Source of the DNA: Chloroflexota bacterium | GTDB lineage: Bacteria; Chloroflexota; Anaerolineae; Anaerolineales; Villigracilaceae | Length of the DNA: 64,000 nucleotides | NCBI GenBank assembly: GCA_016234485.1 | Contig: JACRBL010000029.1 | Span: 1 to 64,000 of the forward strand | Direction: 5' to 3' | Shown: positions 40,673 to 48,537 of the stretch, piece after piece | How the letters are laid out: every line of letters starts with the position of its first letter | How positions within the stretch are numbered: the first letter of the stretch is position 1 | The notes under the pieces: generated by a model | Told to the model about the DNA's origin: nothing | Seen by the model: only the letters and a program-made list of their open reading frames with translations | Database searches by the model: none | Position numbers and translations under genes: made by a program

Positions 40673-42673
40673 TTATCTCGCTCTCCTCACTTCCTCCACC
40701 GCATCTGGATTCACCAGCGAACTCATATCGCCCGCATCCTGTCCTAAATACGCGGCGCGGATCATGCGGCGCATCACTTTGGCGTTGCGCGTCTTCGGCA
40801 GGTCGCTGACAAACAAAATGGATTTCGGCGCGAGCGGCTTGCCCATATCTTCCACGATCAAGTTGCGGAGTTCTTTTCGCAGCGCGTCGGCGGACTCGAA
40901 TCCCTTTTTCAGCACGACGAAGACGACCAGTTCGCTTCCCTTCACTTCGTGCGGGACGCCGATCGCGGCCGACTCTACCACGGCGGGATGCCGCGTCAGA
41001 ATGGACTCGACCTCCGCAGGTCCGAGCCGCTTGCCCGCGATCTTGATCGTGTCGTCGGAGCGGCCGAGGATGTACCAGAGGCCGTCCGCGTCGATGGCGG
41101 CAAAGTCACCGTGCACCCAAACGTTCGGCCAGCGCGACCAGTACGTGTCGAGGTAGCGTTGCGGGTCTTTCCAGAAGCCGCGCGTCATCCCGATCCACGG
41201 CGCTTTGATGACCAGTTCGCCGACCGCATTGCGAATCGGATTCCCGTGTTCGTCCAACACGTCCGCGGCGATGCCAGGGCAGGGAGCGGAGAACGCGCAG
41301 GGTTTGAGCGGCAGGAGCGGGTTGCCCATCACGATGCCGCCCGAAATTTCCGTCCCGCCCGAATAGTTGACGATGGGACGCGTCCCGCCGCCGACTTTCT
41401 CGAACAGCCACTTCCACGGTTCGGGATTCCACGGCTCGCCTGTGGACGCGAAACATTTCAGCGAGGAGAGATCGTGCTTCTGGAATTGCTCGTCTCCGTG
41501 TGGGATGAGCGTGCGGATCAACGTGGGCGAGACTCCCATCTGATTGATGCGGTGTCGCTCCACTAGCGCCCACAAACGGTCGGGCGCGGGGAAGTCGGGC
41601 GCGCCGTCGTAGAGGAACATGGTCGCGCCGAGCAGGAGAGAGCCGAACACCAGCCAGGGACCCATCATCCAGCCCATGTCGGTCATCCAGTAAATGACGT
41701 CTGGGTTGTAACGCAAATTGGCAATTTGCGCTACACCGTGGACATCCGTCCCGAACGCCATATCTTGCGCGGCCTTGATCGGGAATCCGCAATGCGTGTG
41801 AAGCGCGCCTTTTGGACGTCCCGTTGTGCCTGACGTGTAAATCACTATCAGCGGGTCTTCCGCGGACGTTCGTTCGGTCTCTGCTTCGACGGGCTGACGC
41901 GTCACCAGTTCGTGCCACCAGTGGTCGCGGCCTTCTTTCATTTTTATTTCCTGCCCCGTGCGCTTCAAAACGATCATGTGCTGTAACGTGGGAATTTGCG
42001 CGGCGGCCTCGTCCGCGACGGATTTCATCTCGACGGGCTTGCCGCGTCGGAACGCGCCGTCGGCGGTGAAAAGCGCCTTCGCGTCCGCGTCCGTCATGCG
42101 GCTGATGACCGCGCCCGCGCCGTATCCCGAAAACAGCGGCAGGATGATTCCGCCAATTTTTGCAATCGCCAGCAACGCCACCACGATTTCTGGCGTCATC
42201 GGCATGAAGAGTCCCACCGCGTCGCCCTTGCCCAGTCCCAACGAACGCAACGCATTCGCGGCCTGATTCACTTGCTCGTAAAGTTCTTTGTAAGTGAGCG
42301 TTTTTGTCATCCCCTCTTCGCCTTCCCAAACCACGGCGCTCAAGACTTCCGAAGTCTTTGAGACTTCGGAAGTCTGCACCCACTTGTCAACACAGTTGTG
42401 CACGACATTCATCACGCCCCCCACGCACCACTTCGGCAATTGGATGCCGCCGCTCAAATCCACGACTTGCGAATACGGTTCGTAAAACTCGATGTCCAGA
42501 TACTTCAAGACCGCGTCCGTGAACCAGGCCACGTCTTCGGTGGAGCGTTTCATCAGCGCGTCAAAATCCGCGATCCCGTGTTGACGCATGAAGGCGGTTA
42601 AGTGCGCATGCTCGATATTTTCGCGCGTTGGACGCCAAACAATGTCGCCGCCGAATGTGAATTGATCGGTCAT
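40673..42673 (-). CDS. AMP-forming acyl-CoA synthetase (acetyl-CoA synthetase-like)
   Basis: ANL-family ligase making acyl-CoA from a short-chain acid, ATP and CoA. The 666 residues show the P-loop [15 protein letters not shown]5 region [11 protein letters not shown], the [17 protein letters not shown] hinge and the C-terminal TRNAKVMRR lysine region (the catalytic Lys follows TRNAK). The long N-terminal ACS-type region suggests acetate/propionate-like substrates. Two in-frame palindromes insert [21 protein letters not shown] residues (42343-42375) and [12 protein letters not shown] (41707-41735) in loops outside the catalytic motifs. Start at 42673 has an AGGAG site. Confidence 0.92.
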   Translation of the reverse strand: MTDQFTFGGDIVWRPTRENIEHAHLTAFMRQHGIADFDALMKRSTEDVAWFTDAVLKYLDIEFYEPYSQVVDLSGGIQLPKWCVGGVMNVVHNCVDKWVQTSEVSKTSEVLSAVVWEGEEGMTKTLTYKELYEQVNQAANALRSLGLGKGDAVGLFMPMTPEIVVALLAIAKIGGIILPLFSGYGAGAVISRMTDADAKALFTADGAFRRGKPVEMKSVADEAAAQIPTLQHMIVLKRTGQEIKMKEGRDHWWHELVTRQPVEAETERTSAEDPLIVIYTSGTTGRPKGALHTHCGFPIKAAQDMAFGTDVHGVAQIANLRYNPDVIYWMTDMGWMMGPWLVFGSLLLGATMFLYDGAPDFPAPDRLWALVERHRINQMGVSPTLIRTLIPHGDEQFQKHDLSSLKCFASTGEPWNPEPWKWLFEKVGGGTRPIVNYSGGTEISGGIVMGNPLLPLKPCAFSAPCPGIAADVLDEHGNPIRNAVGELVIKAPWIGMTRGFWKDPQRYLDTYWSRWPNVWVHGDFAAIDADGLWYILGRSDDTIKIAGKRLGPAEVESILTRHPAVVESAAIGVPHEVKGSELVVFVVLKKGFESADALRKELRNLIVEDMGKPLAPKSILFVSDLPKTRNAKVMRRMIRAAYLGQDAGDMSSLVNPDAVEEVRRAR
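41707..41735 (-). repeat. In-frame TGTAGCGCAAATTG palindrome in the acyl-CoA synthetase gene
   Basis: TGTAACGCAAATTG-GCAATTTGCGCTACA, same layout (TGTAG, hinge, 9-bp arms with TTG.CAA centre) as 14573-14605 and 31866-31926. Confidence 0.85.
42343..42375 (-). repeat. In-frame AGACTTCCGAAGTCT double palindrome in the acyl-CoA synthetase gene
   Basis: AGACTTCCGAAGTCT (42343-42357) and AGACTTCGGAAGTCT (42361-42375) read in frame as [10 protein letters not shown]. The intergenic copy is at 17325-17358. Confidence 0.9.
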
Positions 42674-42824
42674 GGAGTCTCCTGTTTGGGTGAATGCCCA
42701 ATATTATAAGACAAGCGCGGAGGCCGATGCTTTCGATTTCGGACTCCGCTTAATTTGTAACACAAGTGAAAGTCTGCTGTAAGGAAAACAATCGCGTTTA
42801 AGTGATATAGTGTTTGCAATCACC

Positions 42825-42915
42825 ACATCCGATACAGGCAAACCCGGTGAAAGCCGGCGACGCAAAGTCATGGGTCTACCCCCTGCAAAGGGCACGACTG
42901 CCAGACCGCCGAAGA
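42825..42915 (+). promoter_or_regulatory. Cyclic di-GMP-I (GEMM) riboswitch
   Basis: The GEMM core is present: ACAGGCAAACC, GGTGAAAGCCGGCGACGCAA (tetraloop side), AAAGTCATGGGTCTA, and GACTGCCAGACCGCCGAAG. A TATAGT -10 box lies upstream at 42806-42811. A terminator follows at 42948-42982. It precedes a small exported protein gene, a frequent GEMM target class (family knowledge). Confidence 0.9.
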
Positions 42916-42947
42916 TGAAGGAAGAAACGCTTCTTTCGTATTCCCAC

Positions 42948-42982
42948 GGCCTGGCCTCACATCGAAGCCAGGTCTTTTTTTT
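42948..42982 (+). terminator. Terminator of the c-di-GMP riboswitch
   Basis: GGCCTGGC / GCCAGGTC stem around CTCACATCGAA, followed by eight T; the expression platform of the GEMM riboswitch. Confidence 0.88.
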
Positions 42983-43042
42983 CGGATGTACCCCCCGTTT
43001 AGCGCAAACCCGAGGAGTCGGGAATGCGAAAGGAGAAAAGCC

Positions 43043-43408
43043 ATGTTACGCAATCTGAAGGTCATGTTCGTTGTCATGTTTGTCGTCGTACTGGCGGTGG
43101 GCGCGTACGCTTTCGCGGCCGCGAACACCGTGCCTACCAGCAAAGCTGGCGCTGGCTCTGGGGTCATCAGCGGATACACCATCACCAACATTGATTACAA
43201 CCTGAACGCCACCGACCCCACCGTGCTCGAGTCGGTGGACTTGACGTTGAGCGCGGCCGCCACCACGGTCAAGATCAAACTGGTCGCGGCTGGCTCCACG
43301 TGGTACAACTGCACCGTCGTCTTGGCCAATGACTGGACTTGCGACACAACCGTCCCAGCCATTTCCCTGTCAACAGTGGATCAGTTGGACGTGGTCGCGG
43401 CGGAATAA
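43043..43408 (+). CDS. Small exported protein with ANTVP motif, c-di-GMP-regulated
   Basis: A 121-residue protein with an N-terminal signal peptide (MLRNLKVMFVVMFVVVLAVG, then AYAFAAANTVPTS) and a mature domain of about 90 residues, beta-rich with many Thr/Val/Ala and a Cys pair (YNCTVVLANDWTC). The signal and the ANTVP start of the mature part are shared with the RTX protein at 45185. The ATG at 43043 has an AAAGGAG site. Directly after comes a SipW-like signal peptidase. By analogy with TasA/camelysin-SipW clusters it may be a fibre or matrix subunit; this is inference. Confidence 0.75.
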   Translation: MLRNLKVMFVVMFVVVLAVGAYAFAAANTVPTSKAGAGSGVISGYTITNIDYNLNATDPTVLESVDLTLSAAATTVKIKLVAAGSTWYNCTVVLANDWTCDTTVPAISLSTVDQLDVVAAE

Positions 43409-43424
43409 ACTTTTACAATCCTTC

Positions 43425-45188
43425 GTGAAATCCCGCCCCTGGCGACTATTCGCAAGATGGGTCGTTCCTGGGGCGGGCTTTTTCATCCTTCCGATTCTCG
43501 CGATGAACAGGCTTGATTCCCGCAATGTCTTGAGCGCGCTCCTCTCGCTGTTTCTGGCGATGGGAATTTGGTATTTTCTCGCGCCGACGCAATTGGGCGG
43601 ATGGGTCACATACGTCATCGTGGATGGCAACAGCATGGAACCAGGATTCCACCTCGGAGACCTGGCGTTGATGCGGAAGCAGTCCGCTTATCAGTTGGGC
43701 GACGCGGTCACGTATCAAAATGCCGAAATGGGGCGATACGTTTTTCACCGCATTGTGAACATCGAACAGGATCGTTTTGTGTTGAAAGGGGATAACAATA
43801 CCTGGCTGGATTCATACCATCCCACGCGGGATGAAATGATTGGCAAATTGTGGGTTCATCTCCCGAAATTCGGAAACCTTATCCAATGGGCGCGCCGGCC
43901 TCTGGTTCTGGCTTTGGGTTGCGCCCTGCTCGGAGGCGTTATGATGAGTGGCCTGTTCCTTTCGCCCTCGCAACACGGAAAAAGAAAAGGGAAGGAAACG
44001 TTCGGCATGGACGATATCCTGAAAGGCGCGCTATACCTGACGGGATTCGCCGCGGCGCTCTTTCTGGGATTTGGCGTCTTTGCTTTTACCCGCCCGCTTT
44101 CCATTGCGGCCGACTCGTTCCAATACCAGCAGGATGGGCGCTTTTTCTACTCGGCCGTCGCGGCGCCTGGCGTTTATGACGGGAACGTGATCCAAACGGG
44201 CGACCCGATCTTTCCGAAGTTGGGCTGTGTGATGAACGTAGGGATGGCCTACAACCTGACGGGTGTGGGCTTGCAGAATGTCGTCGGTACGCGCATATTT
44301 TTTGCGCGCGTGCTGGAGGAGCAAAGCGGCTGGCAACGCCTGATTCCGCTCGAAGCCGAAACCACGTTCAGCGGCAACACCTATTTCAACTCCGCGCAAC
44401 TGGACCTGTGCCAGATTCAATCCCTGGTCGCTTCCATGGAACAACAGACTGGGATGCGGCCATCCACCTACACGCTCGAGGTGATCGCCCACTCCACGTT
44501 TGCCGCCGCGCTGGACGGACAACCCGTTTTCGATTCATACGACGCCATCCTGCCCTTTAAATTCGACAAGGTTCACTTCTATCTCGCCGCGGACGTAAAG
44601 ACAGGCGAATCGTTACAAGTGACGAAGCAAGGCTCGGGGAACGGTCAGGGATTGCTCTCTAATACGCTCTCTGTGTTTGGGTTGGAAATATCCGTTCTGG
44701 CGGCTCGCGTCTTTTCCCTGATCGGGTTGGCGGGTGCGCTGGTCTGCATGGCGGCCTTCGGCTGGTATTTTTTGCAGGGACTTCGGCCAGGCCCCGACGC
44801 GATAGTTCGATTGAAGTACGGCGGCCTGATCCTCGACGCGCGCGGACTCACCTTTCAACAGAACCTGCCCATCGTTGACGTGGCCTCCATTGACGATCTG
44901 GCGAGGCTGGCCGAAAGGCAAAACACGTTAATCACCCATGTGGAACTCAATTTCATGCACGTTTACATTGTGCAATGCAACGGCGCTTTGTATCGCTACT
45001 ACTTTAGCGCCAGCCAGGGCGAAGTGGCCTATCTCAATTCGCCCTCTCATCATCAATTGCCTGGATATGGGAACGCGCACGACGAAACGATAGACGCCGC
45101 GCCTCTCGACGATTCCTATTACGAAGATTATGGTCAGAATGATTCCGCCCCCGCAAATCGGGCGGGCGCGATACCCCGTAGAAGATGA
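43425..45188 (+). CDS. SipW/archaeal-type signal peptidase I with large extracellular region (DUF5305-like)
   Basis: About 587 residues from a GTG at 43425, 16 bases after the preceding stop (TACAAT lies just upstream; no ribosome site). After two membrane segments comes an ER/archaeal-type signal peptidase: catalytic Ser in DGNSMEPGFHLGD (Ser70), His in RYVFHRIVNI (His108), and Asp in LKGDNN (Asp123), so a Ser-His type rather than the bacterial Ser-Lys type. Then come two membrane helices flanking about 300 residues of extracellular beta-rich sequence resembling DUF5305 (from memory), and a cytosolic tail. An ATG frame starts at 43329 inside the previous gene, so the true start is uncertain. 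Confidence 0.78.
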   Translation: MKSRPWRLFARWVVPGAGFFILPILAMNRLDSRNVLSALLSLFLAMGIWYFLAPTQLGGWVTYVIVDGNSMEPGFHLGDLALMRKQSAYQLGDAVTYQNAEMGRYVFHRIVNIEQDRFVLKGDNNTWLDSYHPTRDEMIGKLWVHLPKFGNLIQWARRPLVLALGCALLGGVMMSGLFLSPSQHGKRKGKETFGMDDILKGALYLTGFAAALFLGFGVFAFTRPLSIAADSFQYQQDGRFFYSAVAAPGVYDGNVIQTGDPIFPKLGCVMNVGMAYNLTGVGLQNVVGTRIFFARVLEEQSGWQRLIPLEAETTFSGNTYFNSAQLDLCQIQSLVASMEQQTGMRPSTYTLEVIAHSTFAAALDGQPVFDSYDAILPFKFDKVHFYLAADVKTGESLQVTKQGSGNGQGLLSNTLSVFGLEISVLAARVFSLIGLAGALVCMAAFGWYFLQGLRPGPDAIVRLKYGGLILDARGLTFQQNLPIVDVASIDDLARLAERQNTLITHVELNFMHVYIVQCNGALYRYYFSASQGEVAYLNSPSHHQLPGYGNAHDETIDAAPLDDSYYEDYGQNDSAPANRAGAIPRRR

Positions 45189-45577
45189 TGAAGAACAGAT
45201 TTCGCCTGCTGGCGTTCGGTACGCTGGCTTTGATTCTTTTCAGCGTGGTGACGGCCATTGCCGCCACGAATACTGTCCCGCCCACCCGCCTCGATCATTA
45301 CTCCGCCTCGGTCGGCCTCAACGACGTCCGCCCAGTAAGTTGCGCGGGCATATCCCTCGCCAATCTGGTAACAGGTTCCGGGGTCATCATAGGCACGAGC
45401 GGCAATGACTTGATCCTTGCCAGCCCGGCCGCCGATGCGATTGACGGCCTCGGCGGCGACGATTGCATCCTCGGCGGCGGCGGAGACGATTCCATCACGG
45501 GCGGCGATGGCGCGGATATTTGTATCGGCGGCCCCGATAATGATTCGTTTGCAACCTGCGAGGGGGAGATTCAGTAA
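45185..45577 (+). CDS. Exported RTX-type calcium-binding repeat protein
   Basis: A 130-residue protein overlapping the signal peptidase stop (ATGATG). It has a signal peptide (LLAFGTLALILFSVVTAIAA) followed by TNTVPPT, almost the same junction as the first gene of the operon. The C-terminal half has glycine/aspartate nonapeptide repeats (GLGGDDCILGGGGDDSITGG, GADICIGGPDNDSF), typical of RTX beta-rolls binding calcium. The short size suggests a structural matrix component rather than a toxin. Coexpressed with the peptidase and probably cleaved by it. Confidence 0.82.
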   Translation: MMKNRFRLLAFGTLALILFSVVTAIAATNTVPPTRLDHYSASVGLNDVRPVSCAGISLANLVTGSGVIIGTSGNDLILASPAADAIDGLGGDDCILGGGGDDSITGGDGADICIGGPDNDSFATCEGEIQ

Positions 45578-45580
45578 AAT

Positions 45581-46483
45581 CTAACGCGCCAGCGCCAGGA
45601 AGACATCCTCCAGCGTTGGCTCGCCGCGCTCGATTTTTTCGACTTTCACCCCCAATCGGGTCAACGTCTCATGTAATGCTTCGGGCTGGACGCCGAGGCT
45701 GATCGTCCGTAGGTGATCGCCGGTGAGTCCCACGCGTTGGACTCCAGCGACCTCGGCTAGATGTTCGAGTCCCGCTTCGAGCGGTTGAGCGTAGACTTCC
45801 CACACGTCGCCTTTGATGATGGATTTTTTCAGATTGGTGGGCGTGTCCATCGCGAGCAGTTTCCCGTCGCGCATCACGCCGACGCGCTCGCAGTATTCGG
45901 CCTCGTCCATGTAATGGGTGGTGACCATGATCGTCACGCTGCTTTCGGCGAGTTCATAAATCAAGTCCCAGAAGGCGCGGCGGGCGGTGGGGTCAACGCC
46001 GCTGGTGGGTTCGTCGAGGAAGAGCAGTTTCGGTTCGTGGACGAGGGCGATGCCGAGCGCGAGTCTTTGCCGCCAGCCCGCGGACAGCGAACGCGTCAGT
46101 GTGGACTCATGCCCGCGCAGGCCGACCCGCTCCAACGTCCGCGCGATGCGGGGTTTGTCCGTGATGCCGTAGACGCCGCCGTAAAACGTCAAATTCTCGT
46201 GCACGGTCAGGTCGTCGTAGATCGCGAATTTTTGCGACATGTATCCCGCGCGGGCGCGCACTTCCTCCGACTGCGTGAACGCGTCGTAGCCTAGCACGGT
46301 GGCTTTGCCGTCGGAGGGCGCGAGCAGGCCGAGCAACATGCGGATGGTGGTGGTCTTGCCGCAACCGTTCGGGCCGAGGTAGCCGACGACTTCGCCCGCG
46401 TTGATTTCAAAATTGACGTGATCCACCGCGACGAAATCGCCGAATTTACGAGTTAGATTGACAACAGAGATGACAGGTTCCAT
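45581..46483 (-). CDS. ABC exporter ATP-binding subunit 2
   Basis: A 300-residue ABC ATPase (start at 46483, MEPVISVVNLTRKFG). Walker A GPNGCGKTTTIRML, Q-loop YMSQKFAIYDDL, a variant signature LSAGWRQRLALG (consensus LSGGQ), Walker B LLFLDEPTSGVDP, and a C-terminal domain of about 80 residues. The frame extends to a TTG at 46513, but these ten codons derive from a TTGAACGTTGACTTGAG repeat. It lies downstream of a second, similar ATPase and belongs to a YbhF-like multidrug/hydrophobic-substrate exporter. Without a clear ribosome site, expression probably depends on coupling. Confidence 0.88.
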   Translation of the reverse strand: MEPVISVVNLTRKFGDFVAVDHVNFEINAGEVVGYLGPNGCGKTTTIRMLLGLLAPSDGKATVLGYDAFTQSEEVRARAGYMSQKFAIYDDLTVHENLTFYGGVYGITDKPRIARTLERVGLRGHESTLTRSLSAGWRQRLALGIALVHEPKLLFLDEPTSGVDPTARRAFWDLIYELAESSVTIMVTTHYMDEAEYCERVGVMRDGKLLAMDTPTNLKKSIIKGDVWEVYAQPLEAGLEHLAEVAGVQRVGLTGDHLRTISLGVQPEALHETLTRLGVKVEKIERGEPTLEDVFLALAR

Positions 46484-46494
46484 AGTGGTCTCAA

Positions 46495-46518
46495 GTCTCA
46501 AGTCAACGTTCAACGTTC
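46495..46518. repeat. TCAAGTCTCAAGTCAACGTTCAACG repeat at ABC gene junction
   Basis: CTCAAGTCTCAAGTCAACGT-TCAACG spans the stop of the first ATPase gene and the 5' end of the second. Confidence 0.65.
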
Positions 46519-47496
46519 GGAGAGGGCGATGAAAATATCTTCGAGAACGGGCGGGACGGCGCGGAGTTCGATCAGCGTTGCGTTTTGCGCTTCGATCTCT
46601 CGGGGGAGGCGGGCGATCACGTCGCTGGCTGTGTTCTCGCGGACGCGCACGTGGAGCTTGTCGCCGAAGGCCGCGACATCTTCGACATCCTTGTCTTGAT
46701 GCGCGATGTGACGCAAGGTGTTGATGGGATTGCCGCGCAGTTCGAGCACGCGTCCGTTGAGGCGGGCGCGCAGATTGGACGGGGAATCTTCGGCGATGAT
46801 TTTTCCCGCTTTCATAAATCCAACGCGATGACAGCGCGAGGCTTCATCCATGTAGGGGGTGGAGATGAGGACGGAGACACCCCCCTCGTCCCTTCGGGAC
46901 ACTCCCCCCAAATCCTCCGAATTTTGGGGGAGAAGGAGTGGGGCTGATACAAGTTTGATGACGAGTTGCCAAAAATCTTGCCGCGTGACGGGGTCAACGC
47001 CCGTGGTCGGTTCGTCCAGCAACAGCAGGCGCGGGCGGGTGACGAGGGCGGAGGCGAGGCCGAGTTTTTGTTTCATGCCGCCCGAGAGTTGACTTGCGCG
47101 GCGGTCTTTGAAATCAGCGAGGCCGACGAATTCGAGAATTTCCATGCAACGCGGTTGCCATTCGTTTTGTTTGAGTCCGCGCACTTCGGCGAAGAAGCGG
47201 ACGTTTTCCAGCACGCTTAAATCTTCGTACATCGAGAAGCGCTGGGAGAGATAGCCGATCTGCGAGCGCGCCTGTTCGACCTGCTTGCGGACATCGAATC
47301 CGCAGATGTTGATCTCACCCGCGTCGGGCAGGAGCGCGCCGACGAGCAGGCGCATGGTGGTGGTCTTCCCCGCGCCGTCCGCGCCGACCATGCCATAGAT
47401 CTCGCCTGCTTTGATCTGAAGGGAGACGCCGTCAACCGCGTGATTGTCGCCGAAGGATTTTTTTAGATTGGTTGCTTGAACCAGAAGATCATTCAT
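46510..47496 (-). CDS. ABC exporter ATP-binding subunit 1
   Basis: A 328-residue ABC ATPase: Walker A GADGAGKTTTMRLL, signature LSGGMKQKLGLA, Walker B LLLLDEPTTGVDP, H-loop region STPYMDEAS. Between KLVS and GVSVLIST, the normal continuous strand-loop-strand before the H-loop, about 25 residues are encoded by the in-frame double-hairpin element at 46875-46950. It lies close to the ATPase core, so effects on activity are possible. The start at 47496 overlaps the four-helix-bundle gene stop (ATGA). Confidence 0.9.
   Translation of the reverse strand: MNDLLVQATNLKKSFGDNHAVDGVSLQIKAGEIYGMVGADGAGKTTTMRLLVGALLPDAGEINICGFDVRKQVEQARSQIGYLSQRFSMYEDLSVLENVRFFAEVRGLKQNEWQPRCMEILEFVGLADFKDRRASQLSGGMKQKLGLASALVTRPRLLLLDEPTTGVDPVTRQDFWQLVIKLVSAPLLLPQNSEDLGGVSRRDEGGVSVLISTPYMDEASRCHRVGFMKAGKIIAEDSPSNLRARLNGRVLELRGNPINTLRHIAHQDKDVEDVAAFGDKLHVRVRENTASDVIARLPREIEAQNATLIELRAVPPVLEDIFIALSER
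46875..46950 (-). repeat. In-frame 65-nt double-hairpin element in the ABC ATPase gene
   Basis: CCCCCCTC, small hairpin GTCCC-TTC-GGGAC (46887-46899), ACTC, large hairpin CCCCCAAAT...ATTTTGGGGG, AGAAGGAGTGGGGC. Aligned with 33925-34001, both have 65 nt in the same order, with paired substitutions in both stems. Confidence 0.88.
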
Positions 47497-47957
47497 GGGA
47501 ACCTGTTGTACGTTACACGTTGAACGTTAAACGTGTAATCCTCGTTGTCGGCTTTGTATTCGGCAGAGTTATCACGAATGCTGTAATTGCCTGAATTCTT
47601 TTCAAGATAGTCAATGAAACGACGGATTTGTCGAGATGCTTTATCCGCCAAATCAAACGCAGTGTCAAACTGCTCCTGGGTGATATATTTTAGATCAAGA
47701 GCAACATATAACTGAGAACGAGTCTCACCAGATGACCCCTTCGCATGTCCCAGGTAGTTTATAAACGGATTGTTTGTTCTGCTTTCGAAGCCCTCGGCGA
47801 TATTGCTCATCACAGAAACCGATGCGCGCCGAATTTGATCCTTCAAACCAAAGTCTTTCGCGAATGCACCTTGTTCAGTCGTTCGATAGATCAACGACGT
47901 CAATTCTCGTGCAGTTTTCCATCCTTCAATCTCTTCAAAACGAGTTATGCCAGCCAT
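47493..47957 (-). CDS. Four-helix bundle protein (S23/IVP family)
   Basis: A 154-residue member of the S23/23S-rRNA intervening-sequence protein family: RFEEIEGWKTARELTSLIYR, then the diagnostic DFGLKDQIRRASVSVMSNIAEGFE and ARGSSGETRSQL-like segment (AKGSSGETRSQLYVALDL). The family forms a pentameric four-helix bundle of unknown role. It is an unusual guest between the DDN-like gene and the ABC ATPases. Its last ~15 residues (DYTFNVQRVTYNRFP) are encoded by a TACACGTTGAACGTTAAACG repeat, and a related repeat flanks the other side, as if it were a cassette. Confidence 0.85.
   Translation of the reverse strand: MAGITRFEEIEGWKTARELTSLIYRTTEQGAFAKDFGLKDQIRRASVSVMSNIAEGFESRTNNPFINYLGHAKGSSGETRSQLYVALDLKYITQEQFDTAFDLADKASRQIRRFIDYLEKNSGNYSIRDNSAEYKADNEDYTFNVQRVTYNRFP
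47508..47540 (-). repeat. TACACGTTGAACGTTAAACGTG repeat (downstream flank of the four-helix-bundle gene)
   Basis: GTTACACGTTGAACG and TTAAACGTGTAATC form an imperfect palindrome that encodes the C-terminus of the four-helix-bundle protein. Confidence 0.75.
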
Positions 47958-47958
47958 T

Positions 47959-48450
47959 TCAACCTCCTTTGTGAAAATATGAGACGTTGAACGTTGGATG
48001 CACAATCACAACCGCCTCTTCCCGCGCCAAACTTTCCAACTGTTCGCGGGTGGGATGACGCGGAAGTCCGTGCGCTTTTTCCATGATGAGACCGATCATG
48101 CGCGGGTGACGTTGGATTCGCACTTCCAAAAAATCGGCAAATCGTTTTGGGTCGGTGACCACTTCGGCTTGACCGATAAATTGTTTCGCGCCGACGCGGA
48201 TTTCCACCACCGGGTTGGACAGGATGTTGCGAACCCAGTCTGCTTTCAATCCACGCGCCGCGCCGAGGTAGTAGTCGTCGCCGATTCTTTCGTATTGCAG
48301 AGGCGTCACACGTTTCAGCCCAGATTTACGTCCCGTGGTGGTGAGGAGCAGGATGATTTTGCCGATGACGCGCCCAAGCCCGATCGCGTAGAGAACGCGA
48401 TGGATCTTCTGGACGTTCTTCATCTTTGACCAATCGAATTTCGCGGCCAT
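47959..48450 (-). CDS. Nitroreductase family deazaflavin-dependent oxidoreductase (DDN-like)
   Basis: A 163-residue split-barrel protein of the DDN/F420-dependent type: LLTTTGRKSGLKRVTPLQYER is the signature N-terminal strand, then DDYYLGAARGLKADWVRNI and PVVEIRVGAKQF. Related proteins use F420 or flavin to reduce small substrates. The start at 48450 has an AGAGGAA site. Its C-terminus (HPTFNVSYFHKGG) is encoded by a repeat unit (47981-48008), and one base separates it from the four-helix-bundle gene. Confidence 0.85.
   Translation of the reverse strand: MAAKFDWSKMKNVQKIHRVLYAIGLGRVIGKIILLLTTTGRKSGLKRVTPLQYERIGDDYYLGAARGLKADWVRNILSNPVVEIRVGAKQFIGQAEVVTDPKRFADFLEVRIQRHPRMIGLIMEKAHGLPRHPTREQLESLAREEAVVIVHPTFNVSYFHKGG
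47981..48008 (-). repeat. GACGTTGAACGTTGGATGC repeat (upstream flank of the four-helix-bundle gene)
   Basis: Shares ACGTTGAACGTT with 47508-47540. The two copies bracket the four-helix-bundle gene. Confidence 0.65.
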
Positions 48451-48499
48451 CTGTTCCTCTGGCGTTAGAGAACGCCGACTGCACGGTACATGTTGCGGT

Positions 48500-48537
48500 A
48501 CTGAAAACTGATCACTGATGACTGATCACCGATTACT
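48500..48537. repeat. ACTGATCACTGATGACTGATC short-unit repeat
   Basis: CTGAAAACTGATCACTGATG and ACTGATCACCGATTACTC abut the stop of the HlyD-family gene. Same family as the in-frame sbcC segment. Confidence 0.8.
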
